Source: Verrucomicrobiota bacterium (GTDB taxonomy: Bacteria; Verrucomicrobiota; Verrucomicrobiia; Limisphaerales; J093). From it: a stretch of DNA of 64,000 nt. The notes under the pieces were generated by a model. The model saw only the letters and a list, made by a program, of their open reading frames with translations, did not search any database and was not told the DNA's origin. Position numbers and translations under genes: made by a program. Below are positions 52,488 to 62,687 of the stretch, piece by piece. Position 1 is the first letter of the stretch, and each line of letters starts with the position of its first letter. The stretch lies in contig JAKQDD010000176.1 of assembly GCA_029556615.1 (NCBI GenBank), positions 124,001-188,000 on the forward strand, in the 5' to 3' direction.

Positions 52488-52795
52488 TCGCGGTCGCGTT
52501 CGAGGGTGGCGTGGAGGCCGTACTGCTGGAGTTGATGCACGTAGTGCTCGGCGCGTTCGAGGCTTTCGCGGACCAGGACGCTTTTTCCCTGGCGATGGAC
52601 CTGGAGCATATGGACCTCGGCTTTTTGTCGGTTCCAGCCGAAGACCACCTGGAAGACGTGGGTGACATAGACCATCAGGTTCACCGGGTCGTTCCAGCAA
52701 ATCACGAGATAGCCCGGTTCGAGGGCGTCCTTGCCTTGGCTGTCGGTTGTCGGGTCGAGATCCGGCAGGATCACGGGCTGGATAGTGTCAGCCAT
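52484..52795 (-). CDS. clpS: ATP-dependent Clp protease adaptor ClpS
   Basis: YLVICWNDPVNLMVYVTHVFQVVFGWNRQKAEVHMLQVHRQGKSVL. Confidence 0.9.
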   Translation of the reverse strand: MADTIQPVILPDLDPTTDSQGKDALEPGYLVICWNDPVNLMVYVTHVFQVVFGWNRQKAEVHMLQVHRQGKSVLVRESLERAEHYVHQLQQYGLHATLERDRE

Positions 52796-52893
52796 GGCGT
52801 CAAGGTACCCGGAAACCGCGGTGTGTTCAACGTCCTGGATTTTCGGGAAATGGCGGCTACTCTGACTTCGATGCGACGCGAGGGCATGTGACC

Positions 52894-53886
52894 ATGAAAG
52901 CTGCATACATCACCCAGACCGGTCCACCGGAAGTCATTCAGTATGGGGACGTGCCGGTGCCGGAAGCCACCGGGAGCCGTGTGTTGGTGCGGGTGAAGGC
53001 CGTGGCGGTGAATCCGATCGACACCTACATTCGGAGCGGGATGGTGCCGATGGATCTGCCGAAGCCATTCATTGTGGGCTGCGACTTGGCAGGCGTGGTC
53101 GAGGCGGTGGGACCGGACGTGATCCGGTACGAGCCTGGCGACCGGGTGTGGGGGACGAACCAGGGGCTGATGGGCAGGCAGGGGACCTTTGCCGAGCTGG
53201 CGTGTGTGGACGAGTGCTGGCTGTATCCCACGCCGCCCCGGGTGAAGGACGAGGAGGCGGCGGCGGTTGCGATGGTGGGGATCACGGCTCACCTGGGGCT
53301 GGTGCGGGACGCGAAGCTCCAGCCGGGGGAGCTCCTGCTGGTGAACGGTGCCAGCGGGGGGGTTGGGTCCACGGTGGTGCAGCTGGGACGGGTATTGGGT
53401 GCACGAGTGATTGCGACCGTGCGCGGGCGCGACCGGGTCGATGCGATCTTGAAGCTGGGGGCGGATCATGCGATCGACTCGACGGCGGTGCCGGTCGAGT
53501 CGGCCTTGCGGAAGATCGCGCCGGCCGGGGTGAACGTCTGGTGGGAGACGAGCCGCGAGCCGGACTTCGATCGCGTCGTGGCGGCGCTGGCGCCGCGCGG
53601 GCGGATGGTGCTGATGGCGGGGCGTGAGGCGCGTCCGCCGTTTCCGGTCGGGCCGTTCTACGTGAAGGGTTGTGCGTTGCATGGATTCGTGATGTTCATG
53701 GCGCATCCGGACGAGCAGCGGGACAGCGCTGACGATCTCAACGCTTGGCTTTCGGCGGGGCGTCTTCGGCCGCGGATCGATCGCATTCTGAGTCTTTCGG
53801 AGACGGCAGTTGCCCACCGGTTGCAGGAGGAGAACACGATTGGCAAGTCCGGTGTCCTGGCGGGCAAGATTGTGTTGCGGGCATGA
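52894..53886 (+). CDS. Zinc-type alcohol dehydrogenase/quinone oxidoreductase family protein
   Basis: MKAAYITQTGPPEVIQYGDVPVPE, AVAVNPIDTYIRSGM, VNGASGGVGSTVVQLGRVLGARVIATVR. Confidence 0.9.
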   Translation: MKAAYITQTGPPEVIQYGDVPVPEATGSRVLVRVKAVAVNPIDTYIRSGMVPMDLPKPFIVGCDLAGVVEAVGPDVIRYEPGDRVWGTNQGLMGRQGTFAELACVDECWLYPTPPRVKDEEAAAVAMVGITAHLGLVRDAKLQPGELLLVNGASGGVGSTVVQLGRVLGARVIATVRGRDRVDAILKLGADHAIDSTAVPVESALRKIAPAGVNVWWETSREPDFDRVVAALAPRGRMVLMAGREARPPFPVGPFYVKGCALHGFVMFMAHPDEQRDSADDLNAWLSAGRLRPRIDRILSLSETAVAHRLQEENTIGKSGVLAGKIVLRA

Positions 53887-53892
53887 CGCGGC

Positions 53893-56800
53893 ATGAAACG
53901 CGCGATCATGGCGGGGGTGCTGGGGGGGGGAGTGGTCCTTTGGATGGTCTGGCCCACGGAAGAGGTCCCGATGGGTTCGGCGATGGGGCGCGGAGGGGGG
54001 GGCGTTGAGCGGCCGGCATTGCTCGGGGAGATGGCTGCGGGGGGCGCTTCCGTGGCGGCATGGGCTGCCGAGGCGCCGTCGGTCGGGTCCGGCGGTGAGG
54101 ATGCGGCAGGTCCGGCCGAAGACTTGGTGCAGGGCGACGCGGGAGCGGCGGGCGAATCCGTCCTGCGGGGACATCCCTGGGATGAGAGGTGGCTGCAGTC
54201 GTGGGCCGGGCGACCGGCGCCATTTCCCGTGGCGTTCGAGTTGGGGGGCGGGGTAAGGGCGGTTGGGAGCGTGCATCGGGTCGAGGCGGCGGGGGGCAAG
54301 GCCATTTACGTTGCCGGCCGCTTGAGCGAGCCTGAGGAGGGGACTTTTTTCTTTCGACGGCAAAGTCTGCCGGGGGTTGCGGGCAGCCACGTGGGATTGG
54401 TTCAACTGCCGGGAAGCGGCCGGGCATACCGGCTGGAGCCCGCCGGGCCAGGGGGCGAACCGGAGTTGGTCGCGAGGCCGTTGGCGGCGGTGGTGTGTCT
54501 GCGCTACGGGGTCGCGTCGCGTTCCGGGGGTGGTGGGTCACCGGTGGGGGATGCCGAGGAGGCGCCGGTGGTGGATCTCAGCCAGCATCCGGTGGTACCC
54601 ATTCCGGACTACCAGAATGGAGTTCCGGTGCTCGAGAGTCTGCCGGGGGCCGAGGGGGTTCTCTATCTGGATTTCGATGGCGAGAGGACGACGCAATGGG
54701 ACGGCCAGTTGATTGTGGCGAAGAAGCCCAATCTCAGCGCGGCTCAGATTCGCAGCATTTGGGGCGCTGTGGCGGAGGACTATTTGCCGTTCACGATCAA
54801 CGTGACGACGGATCTTGCAGTGTTCGAGCGGGCAGCCGAGAACAGCCGGATCCGGTGCATCATCACGCCGACGGCGGATGCGGCGCCTGGGGCTGGGGGT
54901 GTGGCGTATGTGGGTTCGTGGAACTGGACTGGGGACACTCCGTGTTGGGCGTTTGGCAGCGGGATCAAGGAGGTGGCGGAGCAGATTGCGCACGAGGTGG
55001 GTCACACGCTGGGTCTGGTGCATGACGGACTGGGGTCGGAGGAGTACTACGCCGGGCACGGGAGCGGCGAGACGGGTTGGGCGCCGATCATGGGGGTGGC
55101 GTACGATCGGGCGGTGAGCCAGTGGTCGAAGGGGGAGTACGACGGCGCGTCGAACAGGGAAGACGACCTTCGCAAGATCACGAGCAACAACACCCGGGTG
55201 CGCTATCGGACGGATGATCATCCGGCGCCGATTCGGACCGCATCGCATCTCGAGGTGTACGAGGGTGGATCTGCGACCAACCGGGGGATTATCGAGCGCG
55301 GGACGGACGTTGACACGTTTCGGTTCACGACCCGAGGCGGCGCGGTCGAGGTGACGGCGAAGCCGGCGGGGAACAGCCCGAACCTCGCGCTTCGGCTCGA
55401 TCTGGTTGGGAGTGCGGACGAACTGTTGCTGACCGCGGCTCCGGCGGGGACGTTGCTGGCCACGCTGCGGACGAACCTGCTGGCAGGCGAGTATGCCATC
55501 AAGGTGCGCGGGGCGGGGCGTGGGGCGGATGCGACGGCGGGGTTCAGCGCCTACGGGAGTCTGGGGTATTATCAACTCACAGGAGTCGTGGCGGGTGCGA
55601 TGGTTCCTTTGAGGTTGGAGGTGGCCGAGAATGCGGAGCCGGGCACCCTGGTGGGGGACCTTCACGCCTGTGCCACGGGGCCCAAGGAACGGGTCTTCAC
55701 CGCGGCGGGGGGCACCGGGCAAGGGCTCTTCGAAGTGACGGCCGAGGGCGAACTTCGCGTGGCGGCATCCGCGGTTCTCGATTTCGAGACCTGCGAGCAA
55801 TTCGATCTTCTCGTTGACATCCGGTATCCGGAGGATCCGGCGTCCGACGAGACGAACCGTCGGGTTGTGGTGCGGGTGGTGGATGTGAACGAGTTGCCGG
55901 CATTGGCGTCGGCGACGTTTCGCGTCTTCGAGGCGAGCCGGGGCGGGACGATCCTGGGTGACATGAGGGCGTTGGATCCCGATCTTTACACCCGTCTGCA
56001 GTATGGGATTGAGGAAGGTGACGAGGCTGGACGCTTTGGCGTGAACGGGTCCGGGTTGCTCTATCTCCGGCGGACCTTGGACGCCAGCCCGGGGACCATC
56101 CGATTGAGGGTTGCAGCGTGGGATGCGGGCCGGCCGCAGCTGACGAACGCGGTCGAGGTGACGGTTGAAGTGCTGCCGGTTCCGGCGGGTCTCGAGCCGG
56201 GGGCCATCGCCTACGCCCGGTACGACGGGATTCCCGGCACGAGCCTGGCGAATCTGACGAACCATCCCTCGTTTCCGCGGTCACCGACTCGCCTCGAGAC
56301 CTTGCCCGACGCGGAGATACCGAGGAAGACCGCGGACCTGTTTGGCGGGGTGTTGCGGGGTTATTTTCTGGCGCCGGCGACGGGCGCGTTTGTTTTTGGC
56401 GTGGCGGGGGATCGGGCGTTCGATCTGTGGCTGAGCACGTCGGAGCAACCGGGGGACGCTCGGCGGATCGCGTATGCGAACGGGTCCACGGCCCCGCGGG
56501 ACTGGAGCGAGTATGGAACCCAGCTCTCGGAAGCGATTCCGCTGGTGGGGGGCAGCGCCTGCTACCTGGAAGCGCGCGTGAAAGACGGGGAGGGCGACGA
56601 GCATCTTGCGGTGGGCTGGATGTGTGCGGAAGCGGGCGTGGCGACGATGGAGGTGATTCCGGGGCGTTATCTGGCGCCGTACGACATCGAGGTGGCGCCG
56701 GTGGTGACGAACCAGACCTTTCGCGTGCATCGCGACGCCTTCGCGGGGGCGCGTTTTGGCAGGGTGCAGGCCACGGACGCGTGGGGGACGACGGCATTCG

Positions 56801-58248
56801 AGTACTCGCTGGCGGCATCGACGGTGCCGGGTCTTGTGGCGGTCGATGGGGCGACCGGGTGGCTGAGGATCGCGGATTCGGGCCTGCTGCTGGCGACGGG
56901 GGCGACGTCCCTGGTTTTTCAGACTCGCGTGACGGGTGCCGGCGGGGTGAGCAGCACCGGGGTGATGGCCTGCGCCCTGCTTCAGCCGGACGCGGTGGCG
57001 GGGACGCAGCCGCTGGTTGAGATGTTCAAGTACCTCGGGACGGGCACGACGGTGGCCTCACTCACCAACCACCCCAAGTTCCCCCGCCGGCCGGACGATG
57101 TGCTGCCACTCTCCCAGTTCCGGATCGAGCCCAACTCGGGTGAGACGTATGGGAGCCGGATCCGGGCGATTTTTTCGCCTCCGGTGTCGGGGGTTTACCG
57201 GTTGTGCATTGCCTCCGACGATAGCAGCGAGCTTTGGTTCAGCCCGAGCATGAAGCCGGCGCTGGCGACTCCGGTGGCGAGCGTGAAGAAAGCCGTCGGT
57301 CCTCTGGAATGGGGTCGCGAGGCCGGGCAGAAGTCCGGCGCGCTGGCGTTGGAGGCGGGTTCCCGATACTACCTCGAGACGCGGCACAAGGAGGGGACGG
57401 GCGACGATCATCTGGCGGTGGGCTGGATCATGCCAGGGTCGACCGAGCCAGTGGTGATTCCGGGCAGTGTGTTGTCGCCCTACGATTCGAGCGCGGCGCC
57501 GCTCTTTTCGGCCCCGGCGGGTTTCGTGTCGGCGAGCGCCACGAACGGGGCGGTGGTGATGCAACTGAGCGCGACGGACAGTGTGTTGGACCTGCTAAGC
57601 TGGCGGATCACGGCGGGGAATGAGGAGGGGGTGTTTGCGGTGGATCCGGATGCGGGCACGGTGAGGGTGGCGGATGCGGGGGTCTTGGGGACGTCGAACC
57701 GGGAGGGGTGGGCTTTGACGGTCGAGGTTCAGGACTCGGGCACGGGCGACTGGGTACCCCGGAGGGTGGCGTCGGCGGTGGTGAACATCACTCGGGTGCC
57801 GGCGCCGACGCCTTACGAGCTGTGGGCGCAGAGTGAGGGGATATCGCCGTTGGACCTGGGGGGCGATCCGGAGGGCGATGGTGTCAGCAATCTTCTCGAG
57901 TTTGCCTTCGGCGGCGATCCGCTGCGGGCGGACGGCGAGTTAACAGCTCCGATGATTCTGCTGGCGGGTGAGGGGAGCTCAACCCATGTGCGGCTTCGCT
58001 TTCGTCGCCGGGTTGATCCCGCCGCTTCCGGCCTCGAGTATACGATCCAGACTGCCGATCATCTCGAGTCGGGTTTTTGGGAACTCGAGCCGGCGGCGCT
58101 CGATGGCGTCCCCCGGAGTCTGGCTCCGGAGGCGCCTGCCTATGAAGAGGCCACGTACCGTGTGCTGGCACCAGTCCCGCTCGACGTTGGGCCCCGGTTC
58201 TTCCGCGTCCGGGTGGATTGGGATCATCCTGCAGCGGATGGGCCGTAG
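53893..58248 (+). CDS. Large secreted multidomain metalloprotease-like protein (metzincin domain, cadherin-like and two PA14-like segments, D-rich C-terminal segment)
   Basis: HEVGHTLGLVHDG zinc motif; YLDFDGERTTQW; two GYFLAPATGAFVFGVAGDRAFDLWLS / FSPPVSGVYRLCIASDDSSELWFS PA14-like blocks; DPEGDGVSNLLEFAFGGDP. Confidence 0.85.
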   Translation: MKRAIMAGVLGGGVVLWMVWPTEEVPMGSAMGRGGGGVERPALLGEMAAGGASVAAWAAEAPSVGSGGEDAAGPAEDLVQGDAGAAGESVLRGHPWDERWLQSWAGRPAPFPVAFELGGGVRAVGSVHRVEAAGGKAIYVAGRLSEPEEGTFFFRRQSLPGVAGSHVGLVQLPGSGRAYRLEPAGPGGEPELVARPLAAVVCLRYGVASRSGGGGSPVGDAEEAPVVDLSQHPVVPIPDYQNGVPVLESLPGAEGVLYLDFDGERTTQWDGQLIVAKKPNLSAAQIRSIWGAVAEDYLPFTINVTTDLAVFERAAENSRIRCIITPTADAAPGAGGVAYVGSWNWTGDTPCWAFGSGIKEVAEQIAHEVGHTLGLVHDGLGSEEYYAGHGSGETGWAPIMGVAYDRAVSQWSKGEYDGASNREDDLRKITSNNTRVRYRTDDHPAPIRTASHLEVYEGGSATNRGIIERGTDVDTFRFTTRGGAVEVTAKPAGNSPNLALRLDLVGSADELLLTAAPAGTLLATLRTNLLAGEYAIKVRGAGRGADATAGFSAYGSLGYYQLTGVVAGAMVPLRLEVAENAEPGTLVGDLHACATGPKERVFTAAGGTGQGLFEVTAEGELRVAASAVLDFETCEQFDLLVDIRYPEDPASDETNRRVVVRVVDVNELPALASATFRVFEASRGGTILGDMRALDPDLYTRLQYGIEEGDEAGRFGVNGSGLLYLRRTLDASPGTIRLRVAAWDAGRPQLTNAVEVTVEVLPVPAGLEPGAIAYARYDGIPGTSLANLTNHPSFPRSPTRLETLPDAEIPRKTADLFGGVLRGYFLAPATGAFVFGVAGDRAFDLWLSTSEQPGDARRIAYANGSTAPRDWSEYGTQLSEAIPLVGGSACYLEARVKDGEGDEHLAVGWMCAEAGVATMEVIPGRYLAPYDIEVAPVVTNQTFRVHRDAFAGARFGRVQATDAWGTTAFEYSLAASTVPGLVAVDGATGWLRIADSGLLLATGATSLVFQTRVTGAGGVSSTGVMACALLQPDAVAGTQPLVEMFKYLGTGTTVASLTNHPKFPRRPDDVLPLSQFRIEPNSGETYGSRIRAIFSPPVSGVYRLCIASDDSSELWFSPSMKPALATPVASVKKAVGPLEWGREAGQKSGALALEAGSRYYLETRHKEGTGDDHLAVGWIMPGSTEPVVIPGSVLSPYDSSAAPLFSAPAGFVSASATNGAVVMQLSATDSVLDLLSWRITAGNEEGVFAVDPDAGTVRVADAGVLGTSNREGWALTVEVQDSGTGDWVPRRVASAVVNITRVPAPTPYELWAQSEGISPLDLGGDPEGDGVSNLLEFAFGGDPLRADGELTAPMILLAGEGSSTHVRLRFRRRVDPAASGLEYTIQTADHLESGFWELEPAALDGVPRSLAPEAPAYEEATYRVLAPVPLDVGPRFFRVRVDWDHPAADGP

Positions 58249-58354
58249 CGAGAGATCCCGCGCGGCCCCGTGGGACCACTTGGGCACGCCCGGCCGTCAG
58301 TCCCCAATCCGCATGGAATCGCCCCTGGCGCTCACCGGGCTCGCCAGCGGACTA

Positions 58355-58394
58355 GCCCCTTGTCAGAGAATATCTGCCAACATGTTGTCTCCCT
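58355..58394 (+). repeat. Third repeat family, 40-bp copy
   Basis: gccccttgtcagagaatatctgccaacatgttgtctccct; 38/40 identical to 37443..37482. Confidence 0.93.
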
Positions 58395-58426
58395 CGCCCC
58401 CTCGACTGCGCTCAAGGGAGAGGCCG

Positions 58427-58487
58427 TCGATCCCTCCCCCCGCTCCGGGGTCGCAGGGGGAGGGAAGGACCGGCGCGCGGACTCGAT
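58427..58487 (+). repeat. Second repeat family, 61-bp hairpin-containing copy
   Basis: 58/61 identical to 26434..26494. Confidence 0.93.
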
Positions 58488-58564
58488 GCAGGAGTCGGCG
58501 TTCGCGAACTGCTGTTCGGCGCAGGCGAATCCCATTCTCCCAGCGCAGTCTGGGAAAAGGCGTG

Positions 58565-58743
58565 GAGTCCTCGACTTATGCAACATGGGGTCAACAGGTC
58601 AAGTTTGGTCCCTGCTGTTCCAGGCCTCCCCTCCTTCCGTCGAGGACTCTACATTAGCGAGGCGCGGAGGCAGGGTGCCCCGCTGCCCCCCCACGGTGTC
58701 TTTGGACTGCATGCTTCATCGGTCTGAGGCGGCGCCTCGCTAG
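58565..58743 (+). repeat. Bipartite repeat element copy G (inner arm type iii)
   Basis: gagtcctcgacttatgcaac...cgtcgaggactctacattagcgaggcgcgg...ggcggcgcctcgctag. Confidence 0.94.
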
Positions 58744-58813
58744 CGGGTTTGTTTTTCGATTGCGAGGGGAGGCGCCCCTGATAGATTCCTACACTGCCAA
58801 CCAAATCAAGATC

Positions 58814-61051
58814 ATGACAGACAAACCCAAGAACCACACGTGGCGTTTCTTTCGCGCAGGAGGCTTTGACCAGGTCCGACTCGAGACGGGTGCGGATCTG
58901 ATGAACCTGGATCAACTGGATCAGAAGCTCTGGGTGGCCCTGGCCTGTCCCGTGGCGGGGGTTGAATTCGATACGACGACGCTCGGGATGATCGACACGG
59001 ACAAGGACGGCCGGATTCGACCGCCGGAGCTCATGGCAGCGATACGCTGGGCGGGCGGGCTTTTGAAGTCGGCGGATGAGCTGGTGAGGGGGACGGCCGA
59101 GCTGCCGCTGGCGGCGATCAACGATGCGACGGCGGAAGGGCAGGCGATTCTCGAGTCGGCGCGCAAGATCCTGGCGAACCTCGGCAAGGCGGATGCCGCG
59201 GCGATTGGCCCTGAGGAGACGGCGGACCTGACGAAGTTGTGGGCGACGCCGTTCAATGGCGACGGCGTGATCACAGCCGACTCGACGACGTCCAAGGAGA
59301 CCCGGCAAGTGATTGGAGAGATCATTGCGACGCAGGGGGGGGAGACCGACCGTTCCGGGAAGCCCGGGGTGAGCCAGGCGAAGGTGGATGCGTTGTTTGC
59401 CGAGGCGGCGGCATTTGATGGCTGGCATCGACAGGCGGAGGGGGCTGCGGGGGCGGTGCAGCCGTTGGGGGCGGACACGGCGGCGGCGTTTGCCGCGTGG
59501 CAGGCGGTGCGGGCGAAAGTGGACGACTTCTTCGGGCGCTGTCGGCTGGCGGCCTACGATGCGCGGGCGGTGGCGGCGTTGAACCGGGAGGAGAAGGAGT
59601 ACCTGGCGGTTGCGGCGAAAGACCTGACGATCACGGCGGAGGAAGTGGCCGGGTTCCCTCTCGCCATGGTGGGGGCGGGTCAGGCGCTGCCGCTGACCGG
59701 CGGGCACAATCCGGCGTGGGCGGGCGCTTTGTCGGCGTTTGTCAGCAAGGTGGTCACGCCGATGCTGGGCGCGCGAGCGGCGCTGACCGAATCGGAGTGG
59801 GCGGCGATTGGCGCGCGGTTTGCGCCGTACGAGGCGTGGCTGGGGGCGAAGGCGGGGGCAACGGTCGAGCCGCTGGGCCTCGACCGGGTTCGCGCCATTC
59901 TGGGCGGGAAAGAGAAGGCGACGCTGACCGCGCTGATTGCCAAGGACAAGGCGGAGGAAGGGAACGCCAACGCGATCGCCCTGGTGGACCGGCTGGTGCG
60001 GTATCATCGGGATCTGCACCGGCTGTGCATCAATTTCGTGAATTTCAGGGATTTCTACGACCGCGGCGAGCCGGCGATTTTCCAGGCGGGGGTGCTCTAC
60101 CTGGACCAGCGGAGCTGCAGCTTGTGCCTGCGGGTCGAGGATGTGGGCAAGCATGCGGCGATGGCGGGCATGGCGGGCACGTATCTGGCGTACTGCGACT
60201 GTGTGCGGAAGGGGAGCGGCGAAAAGATGCAGATCGTGGCTGCGTTCACGGATGGGGATTCGGACAACCTGATGGTGGGACGGAACGGGGTTTTTTACGA
60301 TCGCAAGGGCCGGGACTGGGACGCGACGATCACCAAGATCATCGAGAATCCCATCAGCATTCGCCAGGCTTTCTGGGCGCCGTACAAGAAGTTCGTGCGG
60401 ATGATCGAGGAGCAGATTGCGAAGCGCGCGGCGGCGGCGGACACTGCGGCCACGGACAAGCTGGCGAAGGCGGCCACGGAGGTAGCCCCGGCGGGCAAGG
60501 CTGCAACGGCGGCGGCGCCGGCGCCCAAGAAATTTGACGTGGGGGTGATTGCGGCGATGGGCGTGGCGTTGGGGGCCATCGGCACGTTTCTGGCCACGGT
60601 GTTCGCCAAGTTCGTCGAGCTCAAGCCCATCGAGATCGCGCTGGTGCTGGTGGCGGTGGTCCTGTTGATCTCGGGGCCGTCGATGCTGATGGCCTACCTG
60701 AAGTTGCGGAAGCGCAATCTGGGGCCGATACTGGACGCCAACGGGTGGGCGGTGAACGCCAAGGCGCGGATCAACGTGCCGTTTGGCGCCTCGCTCACGG
60801 ACGTTGCCGTGCTGCCGCCAGGATCCCAGCGGGATCTCGTGGATCCGTTTGCGGAGAAGCGCAGCCCCTGGCCGAAGGTCATTGTTGTTCTGATCCTGCT
60901 TTGGATCGCCTACGCCGTTCTGAACCGGAAGGGCTGCATCTATGACTGGACCGGCGGTTGGTGCGGGACCCAGCGGGTGACCCAGGGCGAGAAAGCGAAG
61001 CCGGAAGCGGTCGTCCCGCCGCCCGGCGGCGGCGTGACCGGCGCTCAGTAG
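58814..61051 (+). CDS. Uncharacterised membrane protein with EF-hand-like segment
   Basis: ATG at 58814 (MTDKPKNHTWRFFRAGGFDQVRLETGADL); DTDKDGRIRPPELMAAI; C-terminal TM segments. Confidence 0.75.
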   Translation: MTDKPKNHTWRFFRAGGFDQVRLETGADLMNLDQLDQKLWVALACPVAGVEFDTTTLGMIDTDKDGRIRPPELMAAIRWAGGLLKSADELVRGTAELPLAAINDATAEGQAILESARKILANLGKADAAAIGPEETADLTKLWATPFNGDGVITADSTTSKETRQVIGEIIATQGGETDRSGKPGVSQAKVDALFAEAAAFDGWHRQAEGAAGAVQPLGADTAAAFAAWQAVRAKVDDFFGRCRLAAYDARAVAALNREEKEYLAVAAKDLTITAEEVAGFPLAMVGAGQALPLTGGHNPAWAGALSAFVSKVVTPMLGARAALTESEWAAIGARFAPYEAWLGAKAGATVEPLGLDRVRAILGGKEKATLTALIAKDKAEEGNANAIALVDRLVRYHRDLHRLCINFVNFRDFYDRGEPAIFQAGVLYLDQRSCSLCLRVEDVGKHAAMAGMAGTYLAYCDCVRKGSGEKMQIVAAFTDGDSDNLMVGRNGVFYDRKGRDWDATITKIIENPISIRQAFWAPYKKFVRMIEEQIAKRAAAADTAATDKLAKAATEVAPAGKAATAAAPAPKKFDVGVIAAMGVALGAIGTFLATVFAKFVELKPIEIALVLVAVVLLISGPSMLMAYLKLRKRNLGPILDANGWAVNAKARINVPFGASLTDVAVLPPGSQRDLVDPFAEKRSPWPKVIVVLILLWIAYAVLNRKGCIYDWTGGWCGTQRVTQGEKAKPEAVVPPPGGGVTGAQ

Positions 61052-61059
61052 CATTCCCG

Positions 61060-62685
61060 ATGGCGGACATCCTCCTGGCAACCGTCAACGCGAAGTACAT
61101 TCACTCGGCGTTCGGCTTGCGCTGCCTTTGGGCGAACCTGGGTGGACTCCAGCCGCGCTGCCGGGTTTTCGAGTTCGAGCTCGAGGCCCGGCCGATCGAG
61201 ATTGTCGAGGCCCTGCTTCGGGAGCGGCCGAAGATCATCGGGCTGGGGGTGTACGTCTGGAACGTCGCCCTGCTGGAGGGTGTGGTGGCGATCCTCAAGC
61301 GGGTGGCGCCCGGGGTGCAGGTCGTGCTCGGCGGTCCGGAGGTGAGTCATGAGACGGGCGGCCAGGCCATCGTCGAGGCTGCGGATTGGGTCATCACGGG
61401 GGAAGCAGACCTGGCCTTTGCGGGGCTTTGCGGGCAGTTGCTGAGCGGGCGGCGGCCGGCGGGGAAGGTGATCGCCGTGGATCCGCCGGACCTCTCGAGT
61501 CTTGTGCTGCCCTACGCCGGCTACACGGCCGCGGACATCGCCCACCGTTTGGTGTACGTCGAGGCCTCGCGGGGTTGTGCTCTCGATTGTGAGTTCTGTC
61601 TGTCCGCGCTGGATGGGCGGGTGCGGCGGTTTCCCCACGAGCGATTTCTGGCGGCGATGGACGACCTGCTCGAACGGGGCGTCCGGCATTTCAAGTTCGT
61701 CGATCGCGCGTTCAACCTGCACGAGGCATCGGCCCGGCGGATCCTCGAGTTCTTTCTGGACCGCCTGCGGCCCGGGTTGTTCCTGCATTTCGAGATGCTG
61801 CCGGATCGGTTTCCGGAGGGGCTGCGGGGGTGGATCGAGCGGTTTCCGAGGGGCATATTGCAGTTTGAGGTGGGGATCCAGACGCTGAACCCGGCGGTGG
61901 CGGATCGGATTCGGCGCCGGCAGGATGTGGATCGGGCGGAGGCGGTTCTGCGCTGGCTGCGGGCGGCCACCGGGGTTCACGTGCATGCGGATTTAATCGT
62001 GGGTCTGCCGGGGGAGGACCTGGCGAGCTTTGGCCGGGGCTTCGATCGGTTGCTGGGATGGGGTCCTCAGGAGATCCAGGTGGGGTTGCTGAAGCGGCTC
62101 CGCGGTGCCCCGATCTCGCGCCATGATCGCGAGTTCGACATGCGCTATTCGCCGGTGCCGCCCTACGAGGTGTTATCGACCGGCGTCATGGATTTCGCGA
62201 CGGTGCAGCGGATGAGCCGGTTCGCGAGGTACTGGGATCTGGTGGGGAACAGCGGTAATTTCCTGGAGACAACGCGGCGGCTTTGGGCGGGAGGGGGTTC
62301 GCCGTTCACGGCGTTTATGGCGTTGAGCGACTGGCTTCACGGGCGGGCGGGGCGGCGGCATGGCCTGTCGCTGGAGAGTCTCGTGGGCTGGCTGTTCGAG
62401 TATCTGACGGTCTCGTGCGGGCAGCCGGCCGCCGACGTGGCGGGGGGCCTGATCCGGGACTATCAGCGGAGCGGGCGACGGGATGTGCCGGGATGTCTGC
62501 GCGCGTCGGGAGTGGGGGTTGGGGCGGGGGGCGAAGAAGGGTCCAGGACGGCATCGCGACTGGCGCGTCGCCAGCGACGCCACCGGGTGGGGGGTGAGGA
62601 TGCCGGGGCGACGGGCGGGGGTGGGCATCCCAATCCGCGAGAGTCCGTGGTGAGCTCGGGAGCGAGGTCGGATCCAGGAGGTTGA
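61060..62685 (+). CDS. B12-binding-domain radical SAM protein (DUF4080-like C-terminus)
   Basis: YVEASRGCALDCEFCLSALD (CxxxCxxC variant), IIGLGVYVWN...VVLGGPEVSHE, ILQFEVGIQTLNPAVADRI, HADLIVGLPGED. Confidence 0.88.
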   Translation: MADILLATVNAKYIHSAFGLRCLWANLGGLQPRCRVFEFELEARPIEIVEALLRERPKIIGLGVYVWNVALLEGVVAILKRVAPGVQVVLGGPEVSHETGGQAIVEAADWVITGEADLAFAGLCGQLLSGRRPAGKVIAVDPPDLSSLVLPYAGYTAADIAHRLVYVEASRGCALDCEFCLSALDGRVRRFPHERFLAAMDDLLERGVRHFKFVDRAFNLHEASARRILEFFLDRLRPGLFLHFEMLPDRFPEGLRGWIERFPRGILQFEVGIQTLNPAVADRIRRRQDVDRAEAVLRWLRAATGVHVHADLIVGLPGEDLASFGRGFDRLLGWGPQEIQVGLLKRLRGAPISRHDREFDMRYSPVPPYEVLSTGVMDFATVQRMSRFARYWDLVGNSGNFLETTRRLWAGGGSPFTAFMALSDWLHGRAGRRHGLSLESLVGWLFEYLTVSCGQPAADVAGGLIRDYQRSGRRDVPGCLRASGVGVGAGGEEGSRTASRLARRQRRHRVGGEDAGATGGGGHPNPRESVVSSGARSDPGG

Positions 62686-62687
62686 GC

